Assembly (NCBI GenBank): GCA_030670715.1
Contig: DAOVBC010000100.1
Location: 1 to 7,776, forward strand
Direction: 5' to 3'
Origin: Deltaproteobacteria bacterium
GTDB taxonomy: Bacteria > Desulfobacterota > Desulfobacteria > Desulfobacterales > SG8-13
Length of the DNA stretch: 7,776 nucleotides
In this document: in pieces, positions 1-6,423 of the stretch
Numbering within the stretch: position 1 is the stretch's first letter
How the letters are laid out: every line of letters starts with the position of its first letter
Translations under genes and position numbers: made by a program
The notes under the pieces: model-generated
Databases searched by the model: none
The model's input: only the letters and a program-made list of their open reading frames with translations
Told to the model about the DNA's origin: nothing

Positions 1-213
1 AGCCTGAGCCTGTACGATCTGAGCGCGACCCATTTCCAGTCCTTCCGGCGTCACCCCTGAATTGTTCGACATGTTCTGAGCTTTAAAAGGGGCAACCCGG
101 ATGCCTTGATTGGCATAAACGCGGCAGAGGGCCGTTGTTACGATGCTTTTTCCGACTTCCGATCCGGTACCCAATACTGCGATGCAGGAGGCAAGATGAT
201 GCTTTTCATTCAA
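1..213 (-). CDS. cobQ: Cobyric acid synthase CobQ, N-terminal part (runs off the left edge)
   Basis: The glutamine- and ATP-dependent cobyric acid synthase amidates side chains b, d, e and g of adenosylcobyrinic acid a,c-diamide in the cytoplasm. Reading leftward, 71 codons are present. They contain the nucleotide-binding loop GTGSEVGKS (residues 15-23), then APFKAQNMSNNS (41-52) and EGLEMGRAQ (57-65), which are hallmarks of the CobQ N-terminal dethiobiotin-synthetase-like domain. The glutamine amidotransferase half lies outside the window. The start is inferred as TTG at 213-211, because an in-frame TAA lies 45 bases upstream and no ATG or GTG occurs between it and the P-loop. A weak GAGAG sits about 10 bases ahead of the TTG; an ATT start slightly upstream is the only alternative. 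The gene is divergent from cobT, and no riboswitch precedes it on this strand. Identity is very secure; the exact start is less so. Confidence 0.93.
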   Translation of the reverse strand, partial: MNEKHHLASCIAVLGTGSEVGKSIVTTALCRVYANQGIRVAPFKAQNMSNNSGVTPEGLEMGRAQIVQAQA

Positions 214-276
214 TTCTGTTAATCTCTCAAGAATATAGCTTAGTGTTTATCTTTGAGGACGATGGGTCAAAAAGTT

Positions 277-305
277 TTTATATTACACGACTTATATTCT
301 GGCAA
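277..305 (-). promoter_or_regulatory. Predicted sigma-70 type promoter of cobQ
   Basis: On the minus strand, TTGCCA (305-300) and TATAAA (282-277) are separated by exactly 17 bases, and each matches its consensus at 5 of 6 positions. Transcription would begin near 270, giving a leader of roughly 57 bases before the TTG start of cobQ. A second AT-rich box, TATAAT on the minus strand at 330-325, has a poor -35 and is less convincing. Confidence 0.55.
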
Positions 306-353
306 GAGACAATACTGGATAAGTATTATACCTGGGAAAATAAACGATAATGC

Positions 354-382
354 TTGACATACAGATCCATTTGACGGATACA
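354..382 (+). promoter_or_regulatory. Predicted promoter of the cobT riboswitch transcript
   Basis: A perfect TTGACA (354-359) is followed after 17 bases by GATACA (377-382), a weak -10 box with 3 of 6 matches. Transcription would start near 390, just ahead of the riboswitch P1 stem that begins at 407. A second pair, TTGACG (371-376) with TAATCG (394-399), is also possible and would place the start at about P1. Position relative to the aptamer is the main support. Confidence 0.42.
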
Positions 383-406
383 AAAATCCAGAATAATCGT
401 TATAAC

Positions 407-682
407 GCTTTAATGGTGCCCGGCCCTGGACATTTCATAAAATATCCGGGTCAAACGGCCTGAAAGGGAAACCGGTGCAATTCCGGTACGGACCCGCCGC
501 TGTAACCCTGCCCTCGGGCTAGGTTTTGTCAGTTAGTCAGTTGAGTCACCGACCTAACCGTCTCATCGGACTTAACCAAATTGGAGGGAACCCATTCGGC
601 TGCAGTACGCCACTGTTTCGAATAAATCGTAATGGGAAGGCTGCCGGATGGGCGGGGAAGTCAGAAGACCTGCCGTTAGAGT
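407..682 (+). ncRNA. Cobalamin (adenosylcobalamin-type) riboswitch aptamer
   Basis: This leader shows the conserved landmarks of cobalamin riboswitches in order. GGTGCC is at 415-420, TGAAAGGGAA-ACCGGTGCAA at 461-480, and the CGGACCCGCCGCTGT segment at 489-503. The B12-box-like GCCACTG is at 608-614, GGGAAGG at 634-640 and AGACCTGCC at 666-674. The closing P1 helix can be drawn: GCTTTAATGG (407-416) pairs with CCGTTAGAGT (673-682) over 10 base pairs with three G-U pairs. The aptamer senses adenosylcobalamin or related corrinoids in cis. It precedes cobT and is followed 20 bases later by an intrinsic terminator, which fits an OFF switch acting on transcription. The long insert between about 520 and 600 is the variable region. 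Confidence 0.95.
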
Positions 683-701
683 TTGAAGTTGGGGAGAAGG
701 T

Positions 702-735
702 AAATCCTCAAGCCGTTGTGCTTGGGGATTTTTTT
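702..735 (+). terminator. Intrinsic terminator of the cobalamin riboswitch (expression platform)
   Basis: AATCCTCAAGC (703-713) and GCTTGGGGATT (720-730) form an 11-bp stem with one G-U pair and a 6-base loop. A run of seven T (729-735) overlaps the 3' arm and follows it. It lies 20 bases past the aptamer P1 and 102 bases before the cobT start codon. Ligand-bound aptamer would be expected to favour this hairpin and stop transcription before cobT. Confidence 0.88.
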
Positions 736-740
736 ATTGT

Positions 741-810
741 GTGCTCGGTGATGTGCGGATAACTCATTCCGCTCTAATCGAGGCTTAGCGATGGAAACTC
801 TCCGAACCCT
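741..810 (+). repeat. Dispersed ~70-bp repeat, copy 1 (cobT leader)
   Basis: This segment aligns without gaps to 4968-5037 on the same strand, with 53 of 70 positions identical by my count. The best-conserved core is GATAACYCATTCCGCTCTAAT, followed by GAG and TAGCGA blocks. The copy sits between the riboswitch terminator and the cobT ribosome binding site. Its function is unknown; it may be a relic of a mobile intergenic element or a protein- or RNA-level signal. Confidence 0.6.
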
Positions 811-837
811 CAGTTAATTAACAAAGGAGGATCAGAA

Positions 838-1923
838 ATGACGAGCGAAAAGATCAGTCTGAAGCAAATTATTGATGGCGTCCAGCCGGTTGATCGAAGC
901 TGGGTTGAAAAAGCCGCAGAGCGGACAGCACGGTTAGTCATGCCGCCCAGAGCGCTGGGTCGCCTGCATGATGTGTCCGAGCGGATCTGCGGAATTCAAC
1001 AAACCCTGATCCCCTCCATTCACCGTAAAGCGTTTCTGGTGATGGCCGGAGACCACGGGATCGTCGCCGAAGGCGTCAGTGCATACCCGCAGGAAGTCAC
1101 CGGGGAGATGGTTAAAACCTTTATAAACGGTGGCGCCGGCATCAATATTCTGGCCGCACAGGTCGATGCCGAAGTTGTGGTGGTCGACATGGGGATCAAG
1201 CCGCAACTTGATCTTCAGGCGCTAAATGCCGGAGATCGTCTGATTGTACGCAAGGTGGCCGGCGGAACGGCAAATTTTTCCAGAGGACCGGCCATGTCCG
1301 AACGGGAGGCAGAGGCCGCCGTTTTAACCGGATTTCAAATTGCGACGGAACTGTTTGAAAAAGGAATTCAAATCCTTGGAACCGGAGATATGGGCATCGG
1401 CAATACAACCCCCTCAGCCGCCATTGGCGCCGTCATTGTCGGCAGCAGCCTGGATGAAATGGTTGGCCGGGGCACAGGTGTTGATGACGAGGGGTTGACC
1501 CGGAAAAAAGATGCCATCCGGCGGGGTATCGAAACCAACCGGCCTGACCCCGGAAATGGGCTGGATGTTTTGACCAAAGTCGGAGGATTTGAAATCGGCG
1601 GCATTGCCGGTTGTATCCTGGCCGGGGCCTTTCACCGGCGGCCAGTGGTCATCGACGGCTTCATCTCAACCGCCGGAGCCCTTTTGGCGTATACACTTGC
1701 ACCGGACGTGACGGATTATCTTTTCGCCGGACATTGCTCTGAAGAGCCCGGTCACAGGGTCATGCTCAATTACCTGGGCCTGCGACCGATTCTTGATCTT
1801 GAAATGCGCCTCGGTGAAGGAACAGGAGGGGCACTGGCCATGGGAATCATGGACGGAGCCGTTCAAATATTAAAAAACATGGCCACGTTTGAAGAAGCCG
1901 GTGTTTCAGAGAAGCAACCTTGA
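838..1923 (+). CDS. cobT: Nicotinate-nucleotide--dimethylbenzimidazole phosphoribosyltransferase CobT
   Basis: CobT transfers phosphoribose from nicotinate mononucleotide to 5,6-dimethylbenzimidazole (or another lower-ligand base) to give alpha-ribazole phosphate, used in nucleotide-loop assembly of cobalamin. The 361-residue product has the usual family length. It contains GDHGI (71-75), GDMGIGNTT (183-191) and RLGEGTG (324-330). Glu327 in the last motif corresponds to the catalytic glutamate known from Salmonella CobT. The ATG start is supported by AAGGAGG at 824-830, 7 bases upstream. Expression is very likely controlled by the riboswitch and terminator in the leader. The gene stands alone: the next gene has its own promoter and an unrelated function. 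cobQ, divergent on the left, serves the same pathway. Confidence 0.97.
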   Translation: MTSEKISLKQIIDGVQPVDRSWVEKAAERTARLVMPPRALGRLHDVSERICGIQQTLIPSIHRKAFLVMAGDHGIVAEGVSAYPQEVTGEMVKTFINGGAGINILAAQVDAEVVVVDMGIKPQLDLQALNAGDRLIVRKVAGGTANFSRGPAMSEREAEAAVLTGFQIATELFEKGIQILGTGDMGIGNTTPSAAIGAVIVGSSLDEMVGRGTGVDDEGLTRKKDAIRRGIETNRPDPGNGLDVLTKVGGFEIGGIAGCILAGAFHRRPVVIDGFISTAGALLAYTLAPDVTDYLFAGHCSEEPGHRVMLNYLGLRPILDLEMRLGEGTGGALAMGIMDGAVQILKNMATFEEAGVSEKQP

Positions 1924-1945
1924 CCCGCGGCTCGGGTTTGTAATT
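1922..1945 (+). terminator. Possible weak terminator after cobT
   Basis: The hairpin GACCCG (1922-1927) / CGGGTT (1933-1938) has a CGGCT loop. It starts at the cobT stop codon and is followed by a broken T stretch (TTTGTAATT). A stronger T run (TTTTTTT, 1951-1957) is 13 bases further on. The stem is short, so this is only a candidate. Confidence 0.35.
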
Positions 1946-1967
1946 CAGTATTTTTTTACGAAAGCAC

Positions 1968-1996
1968 TTGCCGTATAGAACCCCGTATATTAGAAT
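1968..1996 (+). promoter_or_regulatory. Predicted sigma-70 type promoter of the DUF218 gene
   Basis: TTGCCG (1968-1973) and TAGAAT (1991-1996) are separated by exactly 17 bases, matching the consensus at 4 of 6 and 5 of 6 positions. The expected transcription start is about 2003, some 38 bases before the ATG at 2041. This supports separate transcription from cobT. Confidence 0.5.
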
Positions 1997-2040
1997 TATA
2001 ATTTAGCTAAAACAACCGGGCAGCAACAGGTCGAGCTTAG

Positions 2041-2667
2041 ATGAAGGGACATTACTGGAAAATTCTGGGCATTACACTTTTATTGCCATTGTGCGGCGTT
2101 TTTCTTTTCTTATTATTCGGAGAGCAATTTCTGCGTATTAATGATGATGATGATAAGCGGAAAACAGACGCTGTTGTGGTTCTGGCAGGTGTCCCTTTTG
2201 AAGACAGACAGCGCATACTTGAAGGGGCTAGACTGTATCAACAGGGAAGAGGCAGATACATTATACTGCCGCTTCGTCACCCGACATTTAAATGGTCATG
2301 GGTTGTAACCAATTATGAACTGGAAAATTCGATACCGGAAACCCACATAATCGTAGGCCGTAGAACGGCAGCAGACAAACCGGAAATTACGCAGTTCGGT
2401 GGGACATACGTAGAAGCGCGAAATACGGTCCGGCTTATGCGGGAACACCAGCTAAAGTCGGCAATAATCGTCAGCTCGGCCTATCACATGCGCAGAACCA
2501 GGATTGCTTTCGAACAAGTTCACCCGAATTCGCATTTGCAATTTTATTTCCATCCTGTTGACCGTCCGCTGAACCCTGAGTCTCCGTGGTGGCGTGACGG
2601 CAAGTATTTTCGAAGAGTATTGGGTGAATATAAAAAACTGCTCGCCGCCTACTTCATTTACAATTAA
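2041..2667 (+). CDS. Membrane-anchored DUF218/YdcF-like protein
   Basis: The 208-residue protein has one N-terminal hydrophobic segment (about 8-27) and a DUF218-type alpha/beta domain after it. Visible family landmarks are DAVVVLAG (43-50), the RILEGARLYQQG helix (58-69), EARNT (125-129) and IIVSSAYHM followed by RRTR (142-154). Related proteins (YdcF, SanA, ElyC) are linked to envelope integrity or bind S-adenosylmethionine, but no common reaction is established, so no function is assigned. The single anchor suggests the domain sits outside the inner membrane. The Shine-Dalgarno is weak (CAGG and GAG within 13 bases), so the start is moderately certain; it is the first ATG after the predicted promoter. 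A stretch of four aspartates (35-38) follows the anchor. The gene appears monocistronic. Confidence 0.82.
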   Translation: MKGHYWKILGITLLLPLCGVFLFLLFGEQFLRINDDDDKRKTDAVVVLAGVPFEDRQRILEGARLYQQGRGRYIILPLRHPTFKWSWVVTNYELENSIPETHIIVGRRTAADKPEITQFGGTYVEARNTVRLMREHQLKSAIIVSSAYHMRRTRIAFEQVHPNSHLQFYFHPVDRPLNPESPWWRDGKYFRRVLGEYKKLLAAYFIYN

Positions 2668-2750
2668 AAAAATAATCCCGTGAATAATAAATTATATCAG
2701 TCTATTAATAACCATATCTTTAACTATCGCATTATAGATTGTTGTGTGTT

Positions 2751-3055
2751 AAAGTACTACATGCGTTCACCGGTTCAGGGTTCACCGTTCAGGGTTACCT
2801 ATTCTTTCGTTGACCTTGCTTGTGAGCCCTCCAGCCAGACGTATGGCGGGATGAAACCACCAATGACGGCGCGCCCTGTCAGAGTCCCATAGCGGAACAA
2901 AGGTGCGCCCGGCATGCTCATGTACGTCCTGAAACTCGGCTTTCATCAGACATTGTTGATCCAACCAAAGGTTCAACGTTCTGTGGTTCTGATGTGTGTT
3001 CCGGGTCAACCGCTGAACCTCTGAACACTGAACCCCTGAACGGTTACAAAGTACT
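2751..3055. mobile_element. MITE-like non-coding element with GTTCA-iterated inverted arms
   Basis: The 467-base gap between the DUF218 and CBS genes is mostly filled by this structure. The octamer AAAGTACT occurs in direct orientation at 2751-2758 and 3048-3055, as a target-site duplication would. Just inside, the left arm (2765-2799) holds GTTCA at 2765, 2773, 2780 and 2787. The right arm (3010-3045) holds the complement TGAAC at 3014, 3022, 3029 and 3037. These give imperfect inverted repeats built from 7-8 base units. An internal hairpin pairs CATCAGA (2944-2950) with TCTGATG (2988-2994), with a nested GTTGATCC/GGTTCAAC stem. No convincing gene lies inside. Between 2668 and 2750 I see only AT-rich sequence. 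Whether it still moves, or is a repeat of another kind, cannot be told from one copy. Confidence 0.5.
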
Positions 3056-3057
3056 TA

Positions 3058-3086
3058 TTGACGCCCTCTTTCGACGTACTTATGTT
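3058..3086 (+). promoter_or_regulatory. Predicted promoter of the CBS-DUF302-CDF unit
   Basis: TTGACG (3058-3063) and TATGTT (3081-3086) are spaced by 17 bases, with 5 of 6 and 4 of 6 consensus matches. It lies directly outside the right end of the inverted-repeat element. The expected start near 3093 leaves a leader of about 40 bases before the ATG at 3135. Confidence 0.5.
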
Positions 3087-3134
3087 GAAATTATCCCGAT
3101 TATTTCAAGAAAAAAAGAATAGGTGGACAAAGCC

Positions 3135-3611
3135 ATGAAAACTGCCGAGCATATCGTAAATGAGAAAGGTGGTGAAATATTCAGCGTTACCCATGATGCA
3201 ACCATCCATTATGCGTTGGCGTTTATGATCGAGAAAAAAGTCGGTGCGGTGATCGTCACGAAAGAAAACAAACCCATCGGCATATGGACATCCCGTGACC
3301 TGATACGAAACACCGTCTCTAAAGGATTTAATCCGAAGACCAGCCGCATAGAGGATCACATGGTGCACAACATTTTCTCCGCACCGCACACGGACACGGC
3401 CTATAATCTTATGGACAAGTTTCTGGGCCTGCGGGTGAACCACCTGCTGGTGGAAAAAGACGGGGAATACATTGGTATGCTCTCTAGCGGTGACGTGATG
3501 AAAGCCACCATCCAGGAAAAGACCGATGAACTCGATCAGTTACACACAATGGTCAGCTGGGACTATTACGAAGAATGGAAATGGAAACCGAGTAAGAAAA
3601 ATGTGCGATAA
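3135..3611 (+). CDS. CBS-domain pair protein
   Basis: This 158-residue protein consists almost entirely of two tandem CBS domains, roughly residues 1-60 and 69-125. Each ends in the typical signature: PIGIWTSRDLI in the first and YIGMLSSGDVM in the second. The rest is a charged C-terminal tail rich in Trp and Lys. CBS pairs bind adenine nucleotides or S-adenosylmethionine and act as sensor modules; the partner of this stand-alone pair is unknown. I place the start at ATG 3135 because AGGTGG (3121-3126) lies 8 bases before it. A GTG four codons upstream (3123) is in frame but overlaps that binding site and has no better one. The DUF302 gene follows after 14 bases, suggesting cotranscription. 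Confidence 0.88.
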   Translation: MKTAEHIVNEKGGEIFSVTHDATIHYALAFMIEKKVGAVIVTKENKPIGIWTSRDLIRNTVSKGFNPKTSRIEDHMVHNIFSAPHTDTAYNLMDKFLGLRVNHLLVEKDGEYIGMLSSGDVMKATIQEKTDELDQLHTMVSWDYYEEWKWKPSKKNVR

Positions 3612-3625
3612 GTGAGGTCTATCTT

Positions 3626-4012
3626 ATGAAATACTATTTTTCTAAAACATTGGCGGCACCGTTTAATGACACCGTTGCCATCGTCATCGGGGAGCTTGAA
3701 AAGGAAGGTTTCGGGGTTTTGACGGAAATAGATGTGAAAGCGACGTTGAAAAAGAAACTCGACGTCGATTTCAAGAAATACAAAATTCTGGGTGCATGCA
3801 ATCCCCATTTCGCTTACAAGGCCCTTCAGGCCGAAGATAAAATCGGTACAATGCTGCCCTGTAATGTAGTTGTACAGGAAACAGAAGATGGCAGCGTCGA
3901 GGTTGCGGCAGTGGACCCACTTGCATCCATGCAGGCAATTCAAAATCCAGGGCTGCAGGAAATCGCCGGGGAAGTGCGGACAAAGCTAAAAAAGGTCATA
4001 GGTAATCTCTGA
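3626..4012 (+). CDS. DUF302 family protein
   Basis: The 128-residue protein matches DUF302 across its length. It has the early segment GFGVLTEIDVKATLKKKL, then YKILGACNPHFAYKAL, a GTMLPCNVVV strand and an AAVDPLASM segment near the end. There is no signal peptide or membrane segment, so it should be cytoplasmic. The fold is a small alpha/beta domain with no assigned reaction. Two cysteines are in the conserved ACNP and LPCN motifs, which could allow metal or thiol chemistry, but this is conjecture. The ATG is supported by GTGAGG, about 8 bases upstream. The gene lies 14 bases after the CBS gene and 9 bases before a metal efflux gene, so a role in metal or stress response is suggested by context only. 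Confidence 0.88.
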   Translation: MKYYFSKTLAAPFNDTVAIVIGELEKEGFGVLTEIDVKATLKKKLDVDFKKYKILGACNPHFAYKALQAEDKIGTMLPCNVVVQETEDGSVEVAAVDPLASMQAIQNPGLQEIAGEVRTKLKKVIGNL

Positions 4013-4021
4013 AGCAAATAT

Positions 4022-4960
4022 ATGGCGCACAACCATCAGCATAGCCCTTCTAATTATAATCGCGCCTTCGCTGTTGGGGTGTTTCTCAATGTAGTCTATA
4101 TTATCGTTGAGGTCATTTTTGGTATTTGGGCTGATTCGCTGGCATTGCTGGCGGATGCAGGTCATAACCTGAGCGATGTTCTCGGATTGATGCTGGCATG
4201 GGGAGCCAATTATCTGGTACAGCGCAGACCGACGGAACAGCGCACATACGGATGGCGAAAATCTTCTATTATGGCGGCATTGCTCAATGCGATCATCCTC
4301 ATGTTCGCTGTTGGCGGTATCGCCTGGGAAGCGATCCGACGGTTCGGCCACCCTGCTCCGGCGGCCGGACAAATCATCATCATTGTGGCCGCAATTGGGG
4401 TGATTATCAATACTGCGACTGCCCTTTTATTCATCTCCGGCCGCAAAAACGATTTAAATATACGAGGTGCTTTTCTGCACATGGCGGCCGATGCCGGTGT
4501 GTCCGCAGGGGTTGTTGCAGCCGGCATTGCGATCCTTGCCACCGGACGGCCGTGGATTGATCCGTTAGTCAGCCTCATCATCACGGTAATAATTCTTATC
4601 GGGACCTGGGGATTGCTGCGCGATTCATTCAACCTGGCCATGGATGCCGTGCCGGCCGGTATCGAACCGGAAGCTGTAAAAGCGTACCTGTCCGATTTAC
4701 CCGGTGTCAGCGGAGTTCACGATCTGCACATCTGGGCGATGAGCACCACCGAAACCGCTTTGACGGCTCATCTTGTAAAGCCGGATTCAAAAGACGACGA
4801 TGCGCTTATCGAACAGGCCAGCAATGAACTGCATGACCGGTTCGGTATCGAGCATATCACCTTGCAGTGGGAGCGATGTCATGATTTAAATCACTTTGGC
4901 AGTTCTTGTGAAATTGAAATAACCCAAGACGGACTTAGGTGTCATGCGAAGCAAAAATAG
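4022..4960 (+). CDS. Cation diffusion facilitator (zinc/cobalt-type efflux, CzcD/ZitB-like)
   Basis: This inner-membrane antiporter family exports divalent metals in exchange for protons. The 312-residue protein has about six hydrophobic segments, between residues 15 and 205. The intramembrane metal site is given by H48-x3-D52 in DAGHNLSD and H153-x3-D157 in HMAAD, the two-HxxxD pattern typical of Zn-type CDF proteins. A cytoplasmic C-terminal domain follows, with GVHDLHIWAM (231-240) and AHL (249-251) typical of the family. The N terminus carries three histidines (3, 5, 7), and the tail holds C286, C296 and C307, possible extra metal ligands. The start codon has only a weak GAAG ahead, but it is close behind the DUF302 stop, so translation may be coupled. 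Substrate preference (Zn, Co, Cd) is inferred, not shown. Confidence 0.93.
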   Translation: MAHNHQHSPSNYNRAFAVGVFLNVVYIIVEVIFGIWADSLALLADAGHNLSDVLGLMLAWGANYLVQRRPTEQRTYGWRKSSIMAALLNAIILMFAVGGIAWEAIRRFGHPAPAAGQIIIIVAAIGVIINTATALLFISGRKNDLNIRGAFLHMAADAGVSAGVVAAGIAILATGRPWIDPLVSLIITVIILIGTWGLLRDSFNLAMDAVPAGIEPEAVKAYLSDLPGVSGVHDLHIWAMSTTETALTAHLVKPDSKDDDALIEQASNELHDRFGIEHITLQWERCHDLNHFGSSCEIEITQDGLRCHAKQK

Positions 4961-4967
4961 TCGTCAG

Positions 4968-5037
4968 GTGCCCGTCGATGAGCTGATAACCCATTCCGCT
5001 CTAATAGAGATATAGCGACAGAAACACCCCAGCCCCT
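4968..5037 (+). repeat. Dispersed ~70-bp repeat, copy 2 (between convergent genes)
   Basis: This is the same-strand partner of the repeat at 741-810. It fills almost the whole 80-base gap between the CDF stop and the end of the leftward regulator gene. A small hairpin CTCT-AAT-AGAG (4999-5009) is possible in this copy. No clear bidirectional terminator is visible in the gap, so the repeat might serve that role, but it has no T tract. Confidence 0.58.
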
Positions 5038-5040
5038 GTA

Positions 5041-6411
5041 CTAATCTGTAAGGTACTCCGGATCGCTTATGCCGTACTTTTTTATCCGTTTCCAGACGGT
5101 AACGCGGCTGACGCCCAGCAGTTTTGCGGTTTCGGTTCGGCTGCCGCCACTCTCTCTGAGGGCCTGGATGAGCTTTTCTCTTTCCCGGTAGTTTTCCGAA
5201 TTCATGCCGAGATTTACCGACACGGAATCTCTTTTTCCGGTTAGTTTCGGCGGCAGGTGTTTCCTGTCGATCCATCCCCCCGGGCAGAGCACAAAGGCAT
5301 ACTCGATGGTATTTCGCAGCTCTCTCACGTTGCCCGTCCACGGGTGATCCATCAGCAGCTCCATGACGTCGGGGGAAACCCCCGTAATCTTTTTTCCACT
5401 GCTGAGTGCGTTTTGCCGGATAAAATTTGCGACGATCAGCGGTATGTCATCTCTGCGCTCCACCAGTTTCGGGCAGTGGATGGGAAACACGTTGATCCGG
5501 AAGAACAAATCTTCACGAAAGATCCCCGCGCTGACCAGTTTCTCAAGGTTTTTATTCGTGGCGGTAATAATGCGAACGTCTATCGGAATGGTCCTGTGAT
5601 CGCCGACCCTTTCTATTTTGCTTTCTTCAAGCACCCGCAGCAGTTTAATCTGGGTAGATAGGGGAATATCACCGATCTCGTCCAGAAAAATGGTCCCCTC
5701 ATGGGCGGCCTCAAAGCGACCGATCCGTGTACGATCCGCCCCGGTATAAGCGCCCTTGACATGCCCGAACAATTCGCTCTCAAGCAGATTTTCGTTCAGG
5801 ACCGTGCAGTTGACCTGTATAAACGGATTGTTTCTGCGTTGGCCGGCATCATGGATTGCTCTGGCAACCAGCCCTTTTCCGGTGCCGCTTTGTCCCTGGA
5901 TCATAACCGGTGCATTTGATTCGGAAACGCTGCCGATCAGCTCGAACAGGCGCTGCATGGGTACAGATCTCCCTATCAGGCCATGATACCCTTCATTCAG
6001 GTTACAGGTTTTGCGTAAAGACTCGATCTCGTTCTCCTGACGAATATTGTCGGAAATATCGGTCAGCGTCTCTACTGCCCCGATAACGATACCGTCTTCG
6101 GCCTTTAACACGACAGCGCTTTTGATAATATTAACGGTATGGCCGTCCTTGTTGGTAATCAGGCATTTTTTATTTTGGATATTGCCCCGGACAAAGAGGT
6201 TGCAAAAGCCTTTACCCTGTTCTTCGCCAAGTATCTTGCAGCCGGTGCAGTTCAGAATTTGACACGACCTGCCTAACAGTTCTTCGGTGGTGTAGCCGGT
6301 CAGTTGCTCAGCGGCGGCATTGGCAGCAAGAATGGTACCGCTCGCGTCTACCACAATAAGTCCCTCCCTGAGCGTGTCGACGATTGTTTTCCAGAAATTG
6401 GCTATGTCCAC
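5041..6411 (-). CDS. Sigma-54 dependent activator: Cys-rich PAS, AAA+ and Fis-type HTH domains
   Basis: The 456-residue protein is a bacterial enhancer-binding protein. A PAS sensor (about 8-120) comes first and carries cysteines 50, 55, 58, 70 and 83. The AAA+ domain (about 145-375) has Walker A GQSGTGKG (173-180), the sigma-54 contact loop GAYTGA (220-225, a conservative variant of GAFTGA), Walker B TIFLDEIGD (240-248), FREDLFFRINV (298-308) and HPWTGNVREL (356-365). The C-terminal helix-turn-helix is TETAKLLGVSRVTVWKRI (426-443). The start is GTG with an AGGGGG binding site about 4 bases away. There is no receiver domain, so the signal should act on the PAS domain directly, perhaps through redox or metal chemistry at the cysteines (inference). 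The gene is divergent from a sigma-54 operon carrying matching upstream sites, its probable target. Confidence 0.94.
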   Translation of the reverse strand: MDIANFWKTIVDTLREGLIVVDASGTILAANAAAEQLTGYTTEELLGRSCQILNCTGCKILGEEQGKGFCNLFVRGNIQNKKCLITNKDGHTVNIIKSAVVLKAEDGIVIGAVETLTDISDNIRQENEIESLRKTCNLNEGYHGLIGRSVPMQRLFELIGSVSESNAPVMIQGQSGTGKGLVARAIHDAGQRRNNPFIQVNCTVLNENLLESELFGHVKGAYTGADRTRIGRFEAAHEGTIFLDEIGDIPLSTQIKLLRVLEESKIERVGDHRTIPIDVRIITATNKNLEKLVSAGIFREDLFFRINVFPIHCPKLVERRDDIPLIVANFIRQNALSSGKKITGVSPDVMELLMDHPWTGNVRELRNTIEYAFVLCPGGWIDRKHLPPKLTGKRDSVSVNLGMNSENYREREKLIQALRESGGSRTETAKLLGVSRVTVWKRIKKYGISDPEYLTD

Positions 6412-6423
6412 GTTACCCCCTGC

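Noticed and set aside
135..350. Open frame of 71 codons on the plus strand
   Set aside because: It is antisense to the well-supported start of cobQ and to its promoter, with no protein-like features.
398..407. Perfect 10-bp palindrome CGTTATAACG as an operator
   Set aside because: It is short, AT-rich, single, and abuts the riboswitch P1; control of cobT is already explained by the riboswitch.
526..762. Open frame of 78 codons on the plus strand
   Set aside because: It lies across the conserved riboswitch aptamer and the terminator, has no binding site and no family resemblance.
741..810. Repeat copy considered as an integron attC site
   Set aside because: It lacks the paired RYYYAAC and GTTRRRY core sites, and no integrase or cassette array is present.
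2782..3009. Leftward open frame of 75 codons inside the inverted-repeat element
   Set aside because: It begins and ends within the repeat arms, shows no recognisable domain and has no good ribosome binding site; most likely chance.
3105..3443. Leftward open frame of 112 codons
   Set aside because: It is antisense to the CBS-domain gene, whose product matches a known family.
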